From the NCBI GenBank assembly GCA_018241525.1, contig JAFEDR010000011.1, positions 496,001 through 560,000 of the forward strand: a stretch of DNA of 64,000 bases, written 5' to 3'. The notes beneath the pieces are model-generated. The model worked only from the letters and a program-made list of their open reading frames with translations. It did no database searches and was not told the DNA's origin. Shown here piece after piece: positions 28,335-36,555 of the stretch. Each line of letters starts with the position of its first letter. Within the stretch, counting starts at the first letter, position 1. This stretch comes from Pseudomonadota bacterium. Its GTDB lineage: Bacteria; Pseudomonadota; Gammaproteobacteria; Steroidobacterales; Steroidobacteraceae. A program made the translations under genes and the position numbers.

Positions 28335-29162
28335 ATGCCCCTGCGGTTCACGAAGATGCACGGCCTCGGCAACGATTTCATCGTGTTCGACGCCGACGCC
28401 GGGCAGGCTCCCGGTGGCGACGCGCTGCGCGCGCTCGCCGATCGCCACACCGGGATCGGCTTCGACCAGGCGCTCGTGCTCGAGCCCGCGCGCCGGCCCG
28501 AGACGGCGGCGTACTACCGGATCTTCAACGCCGACGGCTCCGAGGTCGAGCAGTGCGGCAATGGTGCACGCTGTGTCGCCGCGCTGGTCGCCCGCCGGCT
28601 CGGGCACGGACCCGGCGAGCTCTTGCTCGACAGCCCGGCGGGCCTGGTGAGAGCCCGCATCCGCGAGCACGGCCTCGTGTCGGTCGCGATGGGCGTCCCG
28701 GACTTCCGGCCCGCGGCGCTGCCCTTCATCGCCGCGGCCGAGGCCGACCAGTACCCGCTCGAGCTTCCGGGTGGCGAGGTCGCGATCGGCGCGGTCTCGA
28801 TCGGCAACCCGCATGCGGTGCTGCGCGTCGCGGACGTCGCCACCGCGCCGGTGGACACGCTCGGTCCCCAGGTGGAAAATCACCCGCGCTTTCCGCGGCG
28901 CACGAACGTGGAGTTTTTCGAGGTCGTCGACCGGGGCCATGTCCGCCTGCGCGTGCACGAGCGTGGCGTCGGCGAGACCCGCGCCTGCGGTACGGGCGCC
29001 TGCGGAGCGGTCGCGGTCGGCCGCCGCCGCGGCTGGCTCGACTCGAGCGTCGACGTCGACGTCCCGGGCGGGCGACTCGCCGTCGAGTGGCCCGGCGACG
29101 GCGAACCGATCTGGCTGACGGGACCCACGGCAACGGTCTTCGAAGGACATACCGACACATGA
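28335..29162 (+). CDS. dapF: Diaminopimelate epimerase
   Basis: DapF interconverts LL- and meso-diaminopimelate for lysine and peptidoglycan synthesis. The 275-residue protein begins MPLRFTKMHGLGNDFIVFD, the family start. The two catalytic cysteines are in EVEQCGNGARC and ETRACGTGACGAVAV. GNPHAVLRV and RTNVEFFEVVD are also typical. The stop overlaps the next start (ATGA). The order dapF-DUF484-xerC is conserved in gammaproteobacteria. Confidence 0.97.
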   Translation: MPLRFTKMHGLGNDFIVFDADAGQAPGGDALRALADRHTGIGFDQALVLEPARRPETAAYYRIFNADGSEVEQCGNGARCVAALVARRLGHGPGELLLDSPAGLVRARIREHGLVSVAMGVPDFRPAALPFIAAAEADQYPLELPGGEVAIGAVSIGNPHAVLRVADVATAPVDTLGPQVENHPRFPRRTNVEFFEVVDRGHVRLRVHERGVGETRACGTGACGAVAVGRRRGWLDSSVDVDVPGGRLAVEWPGDGEPIWLTGPTATVFEGHTDT

Positions 29163-29896
29163 CGAACCCGCAGGTGAAGCTCGACCCGAAGTCCCGCGAC
29201 CGCGGCGCCCCCGACGAGGCGCAGGTCGCGACGTACCTCGCCGACCACCCGGATTTCTTCGACCGCCACGCGACCCTGCTCGCGGCACTGCGGCTGCCGC
29301 ATGCGCGCGGCGACGGCACGACCGTCTCGCTGCTCGAGCGCCAGGTCGACGTGCTGCGCGAGCGCACGCGCGAGGCGGAACTCCGGCTGCGGACGCTGGT
29401 CGACAACGGTCACGCCAACGACGTGCTGGCGACCAAGATCCACCGGCTTGCCAGCCGGCTGGTGCACGGCCGGGACGCCAAGCTGCGCCTCGCGGCGATC
29501 GAGGCCAGCCTGCGCGAGGACTTCGGCGCGCGCGAGTTCGTCATCGTGCTGACCCGCAAGGACCCGGTGCTGGCCGGTATCGAGGCGCGCTGCCTGCGCT
29601 TCGTCGCGGCCGACGACTCAGGGCTCAGGACCTTCGAGTCGCTGTTCGCCTCGGGCAAGCCGCGCTGCGGGCGGATCCGCGATTCGCAGCGCGACTACCT
29701 GTTCCCGGCGGTCGAATTCGCCGTCGGCTCGGTCGCACTGGTACCGCTCGGCCCCGGCGGCGGCCAGGGGCTGCTGGCGATCGCCTCCCCGGATGCCGAC
29801 CACTTCAACCCGACGATGAGCACCGAGTTCCTGGCGCGCATCGGCGAGCTGATCGCGATCGCGCTCGATGGCTCGCGGGACCCGGCGCCCGGCTGA
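29159..29896 (+). CDS. DUF484 family protein
   Basis: This is a 245-residue cytoplasmic protein of the DUF484 (YigA-like) family. Its position between dapF and xerC is conserved, and its fold resembles GAF. The family start is seen in VATYLADHPDFFDRHATLLAALRLPHARGDGTTVSLLERQ. A coiled-coil segment and a GAF-like C-terminal half follow (GSVALVPLGPGGGQGLLAIASPD and FLARIGELIAIAL). The ATG overlaps the dapF stop by 4 bases. Function is not established. Confidence 0.9.
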   Translation: MTNPQVKLDPKSRDRGAPDEAQVATYLADHPDFFDRHATLLAALRLPHARGDGTTVSLLERQVDVLRERTREAELRLRTLVDNGHANDVLATKIHRLASRLVHGRDAKLRLAAIEASLREDFGAREFVIVLTRKDPVLAGIEARCLRFVAADDSGLRTFESLFASGKPRCGRIRDSQRDYLFPAVEFAVGSVALVPLGPGGGQGLLAIASPDADHFNPTMSTEFLARIGELIAIALDGSRDPAPG

Positions 29897-29903
29897 GGGC
29901 GAC

Positions 29904-30842
29904 GTGGCCGCCGACAGCGACGGCTGGCGCGCCGCGGCCGGAATGCACCTCGACGGATTCCTCGAGAGCCTGCGCCACGAGCGCCGCCTCAGCCCGCACA
30001 CGGCGAGCGCCTACCGGCGCGACCTCACCGACTTCATCGACTGGTGCGCCCGCCAGGGCATCGGCGGGTTTGCCGCGCTCGATGGCGAGCACCTGCGTCG
30101 CTACGCGGCGCACGCCCATCGCGCGGGCCTCGCGCCGCGCTCGATCCAGCGGCGTCTCTCGGCGCTGCGCACCTTCTTCGGTTACCTGATCCGCGAGGGG
30201 GAGCTGCGCCACAGTCCGGCCACCGACGTGCGCGCGCCGAAGGGCGCGAAGCGCCTGCCGGAGGCGCTCGACGTCGACCGCATGGCGCGGCTGCTCGAGG
30301 CGCCGAGCGGGGCCGGCGGCGAGGGCTCGCTGGATGTCCGCGACCGCGCCATCCTCGAGCTCTTCTACTCGAGCGGCTTGCGTCTCGCCGAGCTCGTCGG
30401 CCTCGACCTGCCGGACCTCGACCTGCGCGACCGGACGGTGCGGGTGCTCGGCAAGGGCAGCAAGACCCGGATCGTGCCGGTGGGTGCGCGGGCCGTCGGG
30501 GCGGTCGGCGCCTGGCTCACGGTGCGCGCCGGGCTCGCGAGAGAGGACGAGGCCGCGGTGTTCGTCGGCCGCTCGGGGCGACGGCTCGGCGCGCGCGCCG
30601 TGCAGCTGCGGGTCGAGGCCTGGGCGCGGCGGCACGGGCTCGACGTGCACGTGCACCCGCACCTGTTCCGGCACTCGTTCGCGACCCACCTGCTCGAGTC
30701 GAGCCACGACCTGCGCGGCGTGCAGGAACTGCTGGGTCACGCCAATATCTCGACCACCCAGGTCTATACCCACCTTGATTTCCAGCACCTCGCGCGCATA
30801 TACGACGAGGCGCATCCCCGCGCCCGGCGGCGCTCGCGCTGA
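29904..30842 (+). CDS. xerC: Site-specific tyrosine recombinase XerC
   Basis: XerC works with XerD at dif to resolve chromosome dimers. The 312-residue protein has the N-terminal SAM-like core-binding domain ([23 protein letters not shown]). The catalytic residues are Arg in SSGLRLAEL, Lys in GKGSKTR, HxxR in [12 protein letters not shown], His in [11 protein letters not shown] and the Tyr nucleophile in VYTHLDF. The GTG at 29904 follows GAGGGC; an ATG at 29943 would also fit. It lies between DUF484 and hslV, the normal chromosomal setting, so it is a housekeeping recombinase and not a mobile-element integrase. Confidence 0.94.
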   Translation: MAADSDGWRAAAGMHLDGFLESLRHERRLSPHTASAYRRDLTDFIDWCARQGIGGFAALDGEHLRRYAAHAHRAGLAPRSIQRRLSALRTFFGYLIREGELRHSPATDVRAPKGAKRLPEALDVDRMARLLEAPSGAGGEGSLDVRDRAILELFYSSGLRLAELVGLDLPDLDLRDRTVRVLGKGSKTRIVPVGARAVGAVGAWLTVRAGLAREDEAAVFVGRSGRRLGARAVQLRVEAWARRHGLDVHVHPHLFRHSFATHLLESSHDLRGVQELLGHANISTTQVYTHLDFQHLARIYDEAHPRARRRSR

Positions 30843-30864
30843 GCCTGCCCCCCCGAGGAACCCC

Positions 30865-31413
30865 ATGAACGGCCTCTTCGACGCGCACGGCACGACGATC
30901 CTGTCCGTGCGCCGCCACGGCGCGGTCGCGATGGGCGGCGACGGCCAGGTGACGCTCGGCAACACCGTCATGAAGGGCAACGCCCGCAAGGTCCGGCCGC
31001 TGCACGAGGGACGGGTACTGGCAGGCTTTGCCGGCGGGACCGCCGACGCGTTCACGCTGTTCGAGCGCTTCGAGGGCAAGCTCGAAAAGTACGGCAACCT
31101 CGCCCGGGCCGCGGTCGAGCTCGCCAAGGACTGGCGCAGCGACCGCAGCCTGAGGCGGCTCGAGGCGCTGTTGTGCGTCGCGGACGCGAAGAGTTCGCTG
31201 ATCATCTCGGGCAACGGCGACGTGATCGAGCCGGATCGCGACCTGATGGCGGTCGGGTCCGGTGGTCCGTTCGCGCAGGCGGCGGCGCGTGCGCTGCTCG
31301 AGAACACCGAGCTCGACGCCCGCAGCATCGTCGAGCGCGCGCTCGGCATCGCCGCTGACATCTGCATCTACACGAACTCGAACCTCACGATCGAAGAGCT
31401 GGCCGCGCCCTAG
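30865..31413 (+). CDS. hslV: ATP-dependent protease subunit HslV (ClpQ)
   Basis: HslV is the proteasome-like peptidase of the HslUV protease. The 182-residue precursor carries nine residues before the catalytic Thr: Thr10 in [10 protein letters not shown] is expected to become Thr1 of the mature enzyme. E. coli HslV loses only Met, but a short propeptide also occurs in xanthomonads as I recall. [40 protein letters not shown] and [14 protein letters not shown] are characteristic. hslU starts 7 bases after the stop. Confidence 0.97.
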   Translation: MNGLFDAHGTTILSVRRHGAVAMGGDGQVTLGNTVMKGNARKVRPLHEGRVLAGFAGGTADAFTLFERFEGKLEKYGNLARAAVELAKDWRSDRSLRRLEALLCVADAKSSLIISGNGDVIEPDRDLMAVGSGGPFAQAAARALLENTELDARSIVERALGIAADICIYTNSNLTIEELAAP

Positions 31414-31420
31414 GAATCGC

Positions 31421-32758
31421 ATGTCGCAGATGACGCCCCGCGAGATCGTCCAGGAACTCGACAAGCACATCGTCGGACAGTCTGCGGCCAAGCGCGCGGT
31501 CGCGATCGCGCTGCGCAACCGCTGGCGCCGGATGCAGGTCGAGCCGGCGCTGCGCGCCGAGATCACGCCGAAGAACATCCTGATGATCGGCCCGACCGGC
31601 GTCGGCAAGACGGAGATCGCCAGGCGACTCGCGCGCCTCGCGCGTGCACCGTTCATCAAGGTCGAGGCGACGAAGTTCACCGAGGTCGGCTACGTCGGCC
31701 GCGAGGTGGACTCGATCATCAAGGACCTCGTCGACGTCGCCGTCAAGCAGACGCGCGAGCAGGAGATCGCCAAGGTCCGGCACCGCGCCGCGGACGCCGC
31801 CGAGGAACGGCTGCTGGACGCGCTGCTGCCGCGGCCGCGATCCGCGAACTTCAACCCGGCCGCCGACGACGCGCCGCGCGATCTCGACACCCGCCAGAAG
31901 TTCCGGAAGATGCTGCGCGAGGGCACGCTCGACGACCGCGAGGTGGAGATCGAGCTGCGCGCCGCGGCGCCCGGCGTCGAGATCATGGCGCCGCCCGGGC
32001 TCGAGGAGATGTCGCAGCAGCTGTCGTCGCTGTTCCAGAACATGGGCACCGGCCGGACTCGCACGCGCAAGCTGAAGGTCGGCGAGGCGCTGCGGCTGCT
32101 GACCGACGAGGAGGCCGCCAAGCTCGTCAACGAGGAGGAGCTCAAGCTGCGGGCGGTCGAGAATGCCGAGCAGAACGGCATCGTCTTCATCGACGAGATC
32201 GACAAGATCGCGCGGCGCGGCGAGACCCAGGGCGCCGACGTGTCGCGCGAGGGCGTGCAGCGCGACCTGCTGCCGCTGGTGGAGGGCTCCACCGTCAGTA
32301 CCAAGTACGGCATGGTGCGCACCGACCACATCCTCTTCATCGCGAGCGGCGCCTTCCACATGGCCAAGCCCTCGGACCTGATCCCGGAGCTGCAGGGCCG
32401 CTTCCCGATCCGCGTCGAGCTCGACTCGCTGAAGGTCGGCGACTTCGTCCGCATCCTGACCGAACCCGACGCCTCGCTGTGCCGCCAGTACCAGGCGCTG
32501 CTGGCGACCGAGGGCGTGGCCGTCGAGTTCGCGGCCGATGGCGTGCAGCGGCTCGCCGAGGTCGCCTACGATGTCAACGAGAAGACCGAGAACATCGGCG
32601 CACGCCGGCTGCACACCGTGATGGAACGACTGCTCGATGGCGTGTCGTTCGAAGCCGCGGACCGCGGCGGCAGCCAGGTGCGCATCGACGCCGACTACGT
32701 CGAGCGCACGCTCGGCGTGCTGGCGCGCGATGAGGACCTGTCGCGCTACATCCTCTGA
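31421..32758 (+). CDS. hslU: ATP-dependent protease ATPase subunit HslU (ClpY)
   Basis: HslU is the AAA+ unfoldase of the HslUV protease. The 445-residue protein has [17 protein letters not shown] at the N-terminus, Walker [28 protein letters not shown], an I-domain insertion, Walker [10 protein letters not shown], and sensor 2 [13 protein letters not shown]. It ends with the HslV-engaging tail (LSRYIL). It is co-transcribed with hslV and is probably induced by heat shock in the usual way, though no heat-shock promoter was identified here. Confidence 0.97.
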   Translation: MSQMTPREIVQELDKHIVGQSAAKRAVAIALRNRWRRMQVEPALRAEITPKNILMIGPTGVGKTEIARRLARLARAPFIKVEATKFTEVGYVGREVDSIIKDLVDVAVKQTREQEIAKVRHRAADAAEERLLDALLPRPRSANFNPAADDAPRDLDTRQKFRKMLREGTLDDREVEIELRAAAPGVEIMAPPGLEEMSQQLSSLFQNMGTGRTRTRKLKVGEALRLLTDEEAAKLVNEEELKLRAVENAEQNGIVFIDEIDKIARRGETQGADVSREGVQRDLLPLVEGSTVSTKYGMVRTDHILFIASGAFHMAKPSDLIPELQGRFPIRVELDSLKVGDFVRILTEPDASLCRQYQALLATEGVAVEFAADGVQRLAEVAYDVNEKTENIGARRLHTVMERLLDGVSFEAADRGGSQVRIDADYVERTLGVLARDEDLSRYIL

Positions 32759-32762
32759 GCGC

Positions 32763-33746
32763 TCAGAACTTCGCGCGCAGCGCGAAGCCGACGAACCCGC
32801 CCTGCGTGACGCCGCCACCGCGCGTGAGCCCGATCGTGCAGTCGACGCCGGCGTGGTCGCCGAGGTCGGCGGTGCCGGTGACCGACAGCGTGTTCGACGC
32901 CGCGCCGGCGAGGAATTCCTGCTGGTGCGAGTAGTCGAGGCTGACGATCAGCTCGTCGTGCTTCCAGCTCGCCCCGGCATCGATGCTCGACTTCAGCAGC
33001 GTCTGGTCGCGGCCGATGCGGCGCGTGGCGACCGCGGTCAGCCGGTCGAGGACGCCGCCGGCAAGCGCGGCGAGCTCCTGGCGATCGACGCGCGCCTGCT
33101 GCAGCGCGGTGCCGGCGAGGTAGGAGCACTTCGCGTCGCGGTACTGGTAGCTCATGAACGTGGCATACGCCCCCCAGACGTCGCCCTGGAAGCGGCCGTC
33201 GGCGCCGACGGAGGTGTTGTCCATCTTGCAGCTCGAGCGGGTCGCGGCATCGACCACGATGCCGCTGCGCAGCGTCACGGCGGCGGCCGAGGTGAACGGA
33301 TCGAAGTCCGAGCGCCGATAGCCGCCACGCAGGCCGACCGACCACGGCTCGAAGCGCAGGTCGCCGCCGAGCTTCAGCTCCTTCGCGGTCAGCAGGTCGA
33401 CGTCCTGCCAGCGGCCCACGGCGCCGGCGATGTCGAAGCGCTTCCACTCGTGGCTGGCGCCGAGCTCGATGCCGTTCGACTTGAAGCCCGCCTGGTTCGT
33501 CGAGCTGAAGTCCGTCGAGTCGACCGTCACGCGCATCGCGGTGTTGGCCGTCAGGTCACGGCCGAGTTCGCCCATGAAGCCGCGCGTGCTCGCCTGGTCG
33601 ACCTGGGTCGCGAGCGCGAGCGACCACGGTGCGTCGGCTGCCTCGTCCGACTCCTCCTCGTCCGGATCGTCGGCCGCCTGGGCCGGCCGCAGCGCAAGCA
33701 GGCACAGCGCCGCGCACAGGACGGGAGCGAGCTTCCGGGTCGTCAT
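32763..33746 (-). CDS. Hypothetical outer-membrane beta-barrel protein
   Basis: This is a 327-residue exported protein with no recognised family. The ATG at 33746 opens a signal peptide (MTTRKLAPVLCAALCLLALR...AQA), followed by an acidic stretch (DDPDEEESDEAADAP). About a dozen amphipathic strands follow, such as NAMRVTVDSTDFSST-like and GGDLRFEPWSVGLRGGYRR. The chain ends in Phe (GFALRAKF), the C-terminal signature of outer-membrane barrels. The two central cysteines (SSCKMD and DAKCSY) could form a disulfide. It converges on hslU with a 4-base gap. Barrel location is inferred; function is unknown. Confidence 0.7.
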   Translation of the reverse strand: MTTRKLAPVLCAALCLLALRPAQAADDPDEEESDEAADAPWSLALATQVDQASTRGFMGELGRDLTANTAMRVTVDSTDFSSTNQAGFKSNGIELGASHEWKRFDIAGAVGRWQDVDLLTAKELKLGGDLRFEPWSVGLRGGYRRSDFDPFTSAAAVTLRSGIVVDAATRSSCKMDNTSVGADGRFQGDVWGAYATFMSYQYRDAKCSYLAGTALQQARVDRQELAALAGGVLDRLTAVATRRIGRDQTLLKSSIDAGASWKHDELIVSLDYSHQQEFLAGAASNTLSVTGTADLGDHAGVDCTIGLTRGGGVTQGGFVGFALRAKF

Positions 33747-33838
33747 GGCAAGCCTCGGGGCCACGGGCCCCTGCGGTCGTCGATGGTAGTATTTTGCCGA
33801 CCCGGCGCCCTGCTTGTCGCGCGCCAGCACACAAAACC

Positions 33839-34255
33839 ATGCAACCGTCGCAACTGACGCCATCTGGCGACAAACCACCGACCGAGATCCGGCTGCGGCG
33901 TCGCTCGCGGCTCGTCGAGGTCACCTTCGCCGACGGCGTGCGCTATGCGCTCAGCTTCGAGTACCTGCGCGCGCATTCGCCGTCGGCCGAGGTGCAGGGC
34001 CACGGGCCCGGTCAGGACGTGCTGCAGATTGCGAAGGAGAACGTCGCGGTGCTGCGGGTCGACCCGGTCGGCCAGTACGCGGTGCGCCTCGTGTTCGACG
34101 ACGGCCACGACACGGGTCTCTACACCTGGGCATACCTGCGCGAGCTCGGCGCCCGCCACGACGAGAAGTGGGCCCGCTACCTGGCGCGGCTCGATGGCAT
34201 CGGCTACGTCCGCAAGCCGCCGCCGGCGGCACCGGACGAAGGGGAACGGCGATGA
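33839..34255 (+). CDS. DUF971 (gamma-butyrobetaine hydroxylase N-terminal-like) protein
   Basis: This is a 138-residue protein of the DUF971 family, equivalent to the N-terminal domain of gamma-butyrobetaine hydroxylase. It shows PTEIRLRRRSRLVEVTFADG, FSFEYLR-like LSFEYLRAHSPSAEVQGHG, VGQYAVRLVFDDGHDTGLYTW and YLRELG. In gammaproteobacteria such genes lie downstream of hslU, as here. The stop overlaps the SPFH gene start (ATGA). The upstream gap (33747-33838) holds the divergent promoters, with a TAGTATTTT element around 33786-33794. Confidence 0.9.
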   Translation: MQPSQLTPSGDKPPTEIRLRRRSRLVEVTFADGVRYALSFEYLRAHSPSAEVQGHGPGQDVLQIAKENVAVLRVDPVGQYAVRLVFDDGHDTGLYTWAYLRELGARHDEKWARYLARLDGIGYVRKPPPAAPDEGERR

Positions 34256-35139
34256 ACTACCCGCAGACGACGCGCCCACCGACCGCCGAGCGGGTGCGCG
34301 AACGGCCCGTCGGCGGCTGGCTCGGCCTCGCCGCCGCGCTCGGCCTCGCCGCGGTCGGCCTTTATCTCGTGCTGCGCGGCGGCGAGCCACCGGCGGCGAT
34401 CCTGGTCGTGCTCGCGCTCGTCGTCGCCAAGGGCCTGTTCACGCTCGAGCCGAACCAGGCGGCCGTGCTGGTGTTCTTCGGCGAGTATGCGGGCACCGTC
34501 CGCCGCGACGGCTTCCACTGGGTGAATCCGCTGTGCTCGCGGCGCACGGTGTCGCTGCGGGTTCGCAACTTCGCGACGCCGACGCTCAAGGTCAATGACC
34601 AGCGCGGCAACCCGATCGAGATCGCCGCCGTGATCACCTGGTACGTCGAGGACACCGGCCAGGCCGTGTTCGACGTCGACAGCTTCGAGAGCTACACGCA
34701 CATCCAGAGCGAGATGGCGCTGCGCGAGGTGGCCGGCACCCACCCGTACGAGTCGCTGACGCCGGGCGAGGTCAGCCTGCGCAGCCACTTCACCGACATC
34801 TCGAAGCTGCTGACCCAGACGCTGCGCGAGCACCTGGCGGTGGCCGGCGTCGAGGTCGACGACGCCCGCATCACGCACCTCGCCTACGCGCCCGAGATCG
34901 CCCACGTGATGCTGCGCCGGCAGCAGGCCGAGGCGGTCGTGCACGCGCGCGAGCGGATGGTCGAGGGCGCGCTCGGCATGATCTCGGGCGCCCTCGGCCG
35001 CATGGAGTCGGAGCACATCGGCCGCCTCGGCGAGGCGGAACGCGCGGCACTCGTGATCAACATGATGACGGTGCTCCTGTCCGAGAGCCCGGCGCAGCCG
35101 GTCATCCGGCTCGGCGAGGTCCGCGGCACGGGCCCGTAG
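34252..35139 (+). CDS. SPFH/band-7 domain membrane protein
   Basis: This is a 295-residue member of the SPFH (stomatin/prohibitin/flotillin) family. Two close membrane helices (WLGLAAALGLAAVGLYLVL and AILVVLALVVAKGLF) are followed by the SPFH domain (LEPNQAAVLVFFGEYAGTVRRDGFHWVNPL, IEIAAVITWYVEDTGQAVFDVD, LREHLAVAGVEVDDARITHLAYAPEIA). It ends with a helical region typical of oligomeric rings. Family members organise membrane microdomains or regulate proteases. The start overlaps the DUF971 stop by 4 bases, so expression is coupled. The specific role here is unknown. Confidence 0.9.
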   Translation: MNYPQTTRPPTAERVRERPVGGWLGLAAALGLAAVGLYLVLRGGEPPAAILVVLALVVAKGLFTLEPNQAAVLVFFGEYAGTVRRDGFHWVNPLCSRRTVSLRVRNFATPTLKVNDQRGNPIEIAAVITWYVEDTGQAVFDVDSFESYTHIQSEMALREVAGTHPYESLTPGEVSLRSHFTDISKLLTQTLREHLAVAGVEVDDARITHLAYAPEIAHVMLRRQQAEAVVHARERMVEGALGMISGALGRMESEHIGRLGEAERAALVINMMTVLLSESPAQPVIRLGEVRGTGP

Positions 35140-35145
35140 CCGGCC

Positions 35146-35520
35146 TCAGGCGGACGGCACGAACTCCTCGTCGCCCTGCTGCTCGCGCTCGAACGTCAGG
35201 AACTCGTAGTAGCCGCAGCGTGGCCCCGACGGGTAGCGGCGGCAGACGTTCGGCCGCGCCGCATACACCGTGCAGCGTCGCTCCTTGCGGTCGAAGAACC
35301 GGCAGACCGACTTGTAGACGTCGTCCCGATGGTGGCGCAGCAGCTGCTCGCGGACGCCGTCGTGGACGTGCGGGTAGGTGAAGCGGCGGCGGGCGACGGC
35401 GACCGGCAGATCGAAGTGCTTCGCGAGCCGGGCGATGTCGAAATCGCTGATCGGGATGCGGTCGTAGGAGCAGCAGTAGCCCGGGCACTTCGAGCAGTCG
35501 TAGCGGGGTGGGGTCGTCAA
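35146..35520 (-). CDS. YkgJ-family cysteine-cluster protein
   Basis: This is a 124-residue protein of the YkgJ family, thought to bind zinc or an Fe-S cluster through conserved cysteines. The N-terminal pattern is YDCSKCPGYCCSYDRIPI. Later cysteines lie in SVCRFFDRKERRCTVYAARPNVCRRYPSGPRCGYYEFL. The start is a TTG at 35520, the only start upstream of the first Cys motif in this frame. It converges on the SPFH gene with a 6-base gap. The 189 bases between it and the divergent FKBP gene (35521-35709) contain no gene and must hold both promoters. Confidence 0.85.
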   Translation of the reverse strand: MTTPPRYDCSKCPGYCCSYDRIPISDFDIARLAKHFDLPVAVARRRFTYPHVHDGVREQLLRHHRDDVYKSVCRFFDRKERRCTVYAARPNVCRRYPSGPRCGYYEFLTFEREQQGDEEFVPSA

Positions 35521-35709
35521 GCGCGTTTCCCGGATCGGACCGGGCCTATTTGGCCGGGCCGGCGTCGCGCATGCAAGCCCGGACGCCCCGCGCCGGGCCA
35601 GCTACCGCGTTGCCCGCCGCGGCAGTCGGGCGCCCGGGTATGCGCCGCCGCGCGGTTCTGCCGGATAATCCACGGGCGCGCCCGCCGGGCGACCGGGAGA
35701 CTGCTGCAC

Positions 35710-36498
35710 ATGAACCGAGTCCACCCTTCGAGCCGGTCCTTGGCCGCACTCATCGCGGGTTCGCTGCTGCTGGCGGGCTCCGGCCCGGCGCTCGGCGAGG
35801 AACCCGCCGCCCCGCCGGCGGCCGCGCCGGCCGGGCCCGCCGAGGATCCGAGCTACGACATCGGCCTGATGCTCGGATCGCAGCTGCACCAGAACGGGCT
35901 TGCGGACACCGTGCGCTTCGACGCCCTGGTCCAGGGACTGCGCGCGGGCCTCGGCGGGCGGCTCGCGAGCGACGCACAGCGGGCGGCGGCGAACGAGTTC
36001 CTGCGGGCCGGCCGCGATGCGGTCGCGGGCCGCGAGCGCGCCGCGGCCAAGGAATTCCTCGAGCGGAATGCGAAGGCAGACGGCGTGCACACCACCGCTT
36101 CCGGCCTGCAGTACCAGGTACTCGCGGCCGGCAACGCCGCCGCGCCCTCGCCCGGCACCCGCGACCAGGTGACGGTCCAGTACCTCGCGAGGCGCGCGGA
36201 CGGCACGGAGTTCGACAGCTCCGCGGCGCACGGACATCCGGCGACGCTGCGCGTCGACTCGGTACTGAAGGGCTGGCGCGAGGCGCTGCTGCTGATGAAG
36301 CCGGGCGCCGAATGGAAGATCTTCGTGCCGCCCGACCTCGCGTACGGCAACGCGCCGCCCCCGGGCGTGCCGCCGGGCGCGCTGCTGATCTACGAGCTCA
36401 AGCTGCTGGCCGTGACGCCGCCGTCCGTGGCGCCGCCCAAGGCGTCGGCACCGGCCGCGCGCGCCACGACGCCGGCCGCGGAACCCCCCGCGAAGTAG
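35710..36498 (+). CDS. FKBP-type peptidyl-prolyl isomerase, module copy 1
   Basis: This is a 262-residue periplasmic peptidyl-prolyl cis-trans isomerase of the FkpA/Mip type, assisting folding of exported proteins. It has a signal peptide ending near GPALG, a Pro/Ala linker and an FkpA-type helical N-terminal domain (SYDIGLMLGSQLHQNG...). The FKBP domain follows: GVHTTASGLQYQVLAAG, DQVTVQYLARRADGTEFDSS, LKGWREALLLMKPGAEWKIFVPPDLAYG and LLIYELKLL. A Pro/Ala-rich tail of about 30 residues ends the chain. A paralogue lies at 60127-60840 in the same position relative to the same three neighbours. It converges on the cytochrome-fusion gene with a 57-base gap. Confidence 0.92.
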   Translation: MNRVHPSSRSLAALIAGSLLLAGSGPALGEEPAAPPAAAPAGPAEDPSYDIGLMLGSQLHQNGLADTVRFDALVQGLRAGLGGRLASDAQRAAANEFLRAGRDAVAGRERAAAKEFLERNAKADGVHTTASGLQYQVLAAGNAAAPSPGTRDQVTVQYLARRADGTEFDSSAAHGHPATLRVDSVLKGWREALLLMKPGAEWKIFVPPDLAYGNAPPPGVPPGALLIYELKLLAVTPPSVAPPKASAPAARATTPAAEPPAK

Positions 36499-36555
36499 CG
36501 GCGGCGGGCCGGCCGCGGCCGCCGTGGCCAGGCGGCGAACCGCCCGGCACGTCGG

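Noticed and set aside
29904..30842. Tyrosine recombinase as a mobile-element integrase
   Set aside because: The dapF-DUF484-xerC-hslVU order and full XerC features show it is the chromosomal dimer-resolution recombinase. No cargo or att sites are adjacent.
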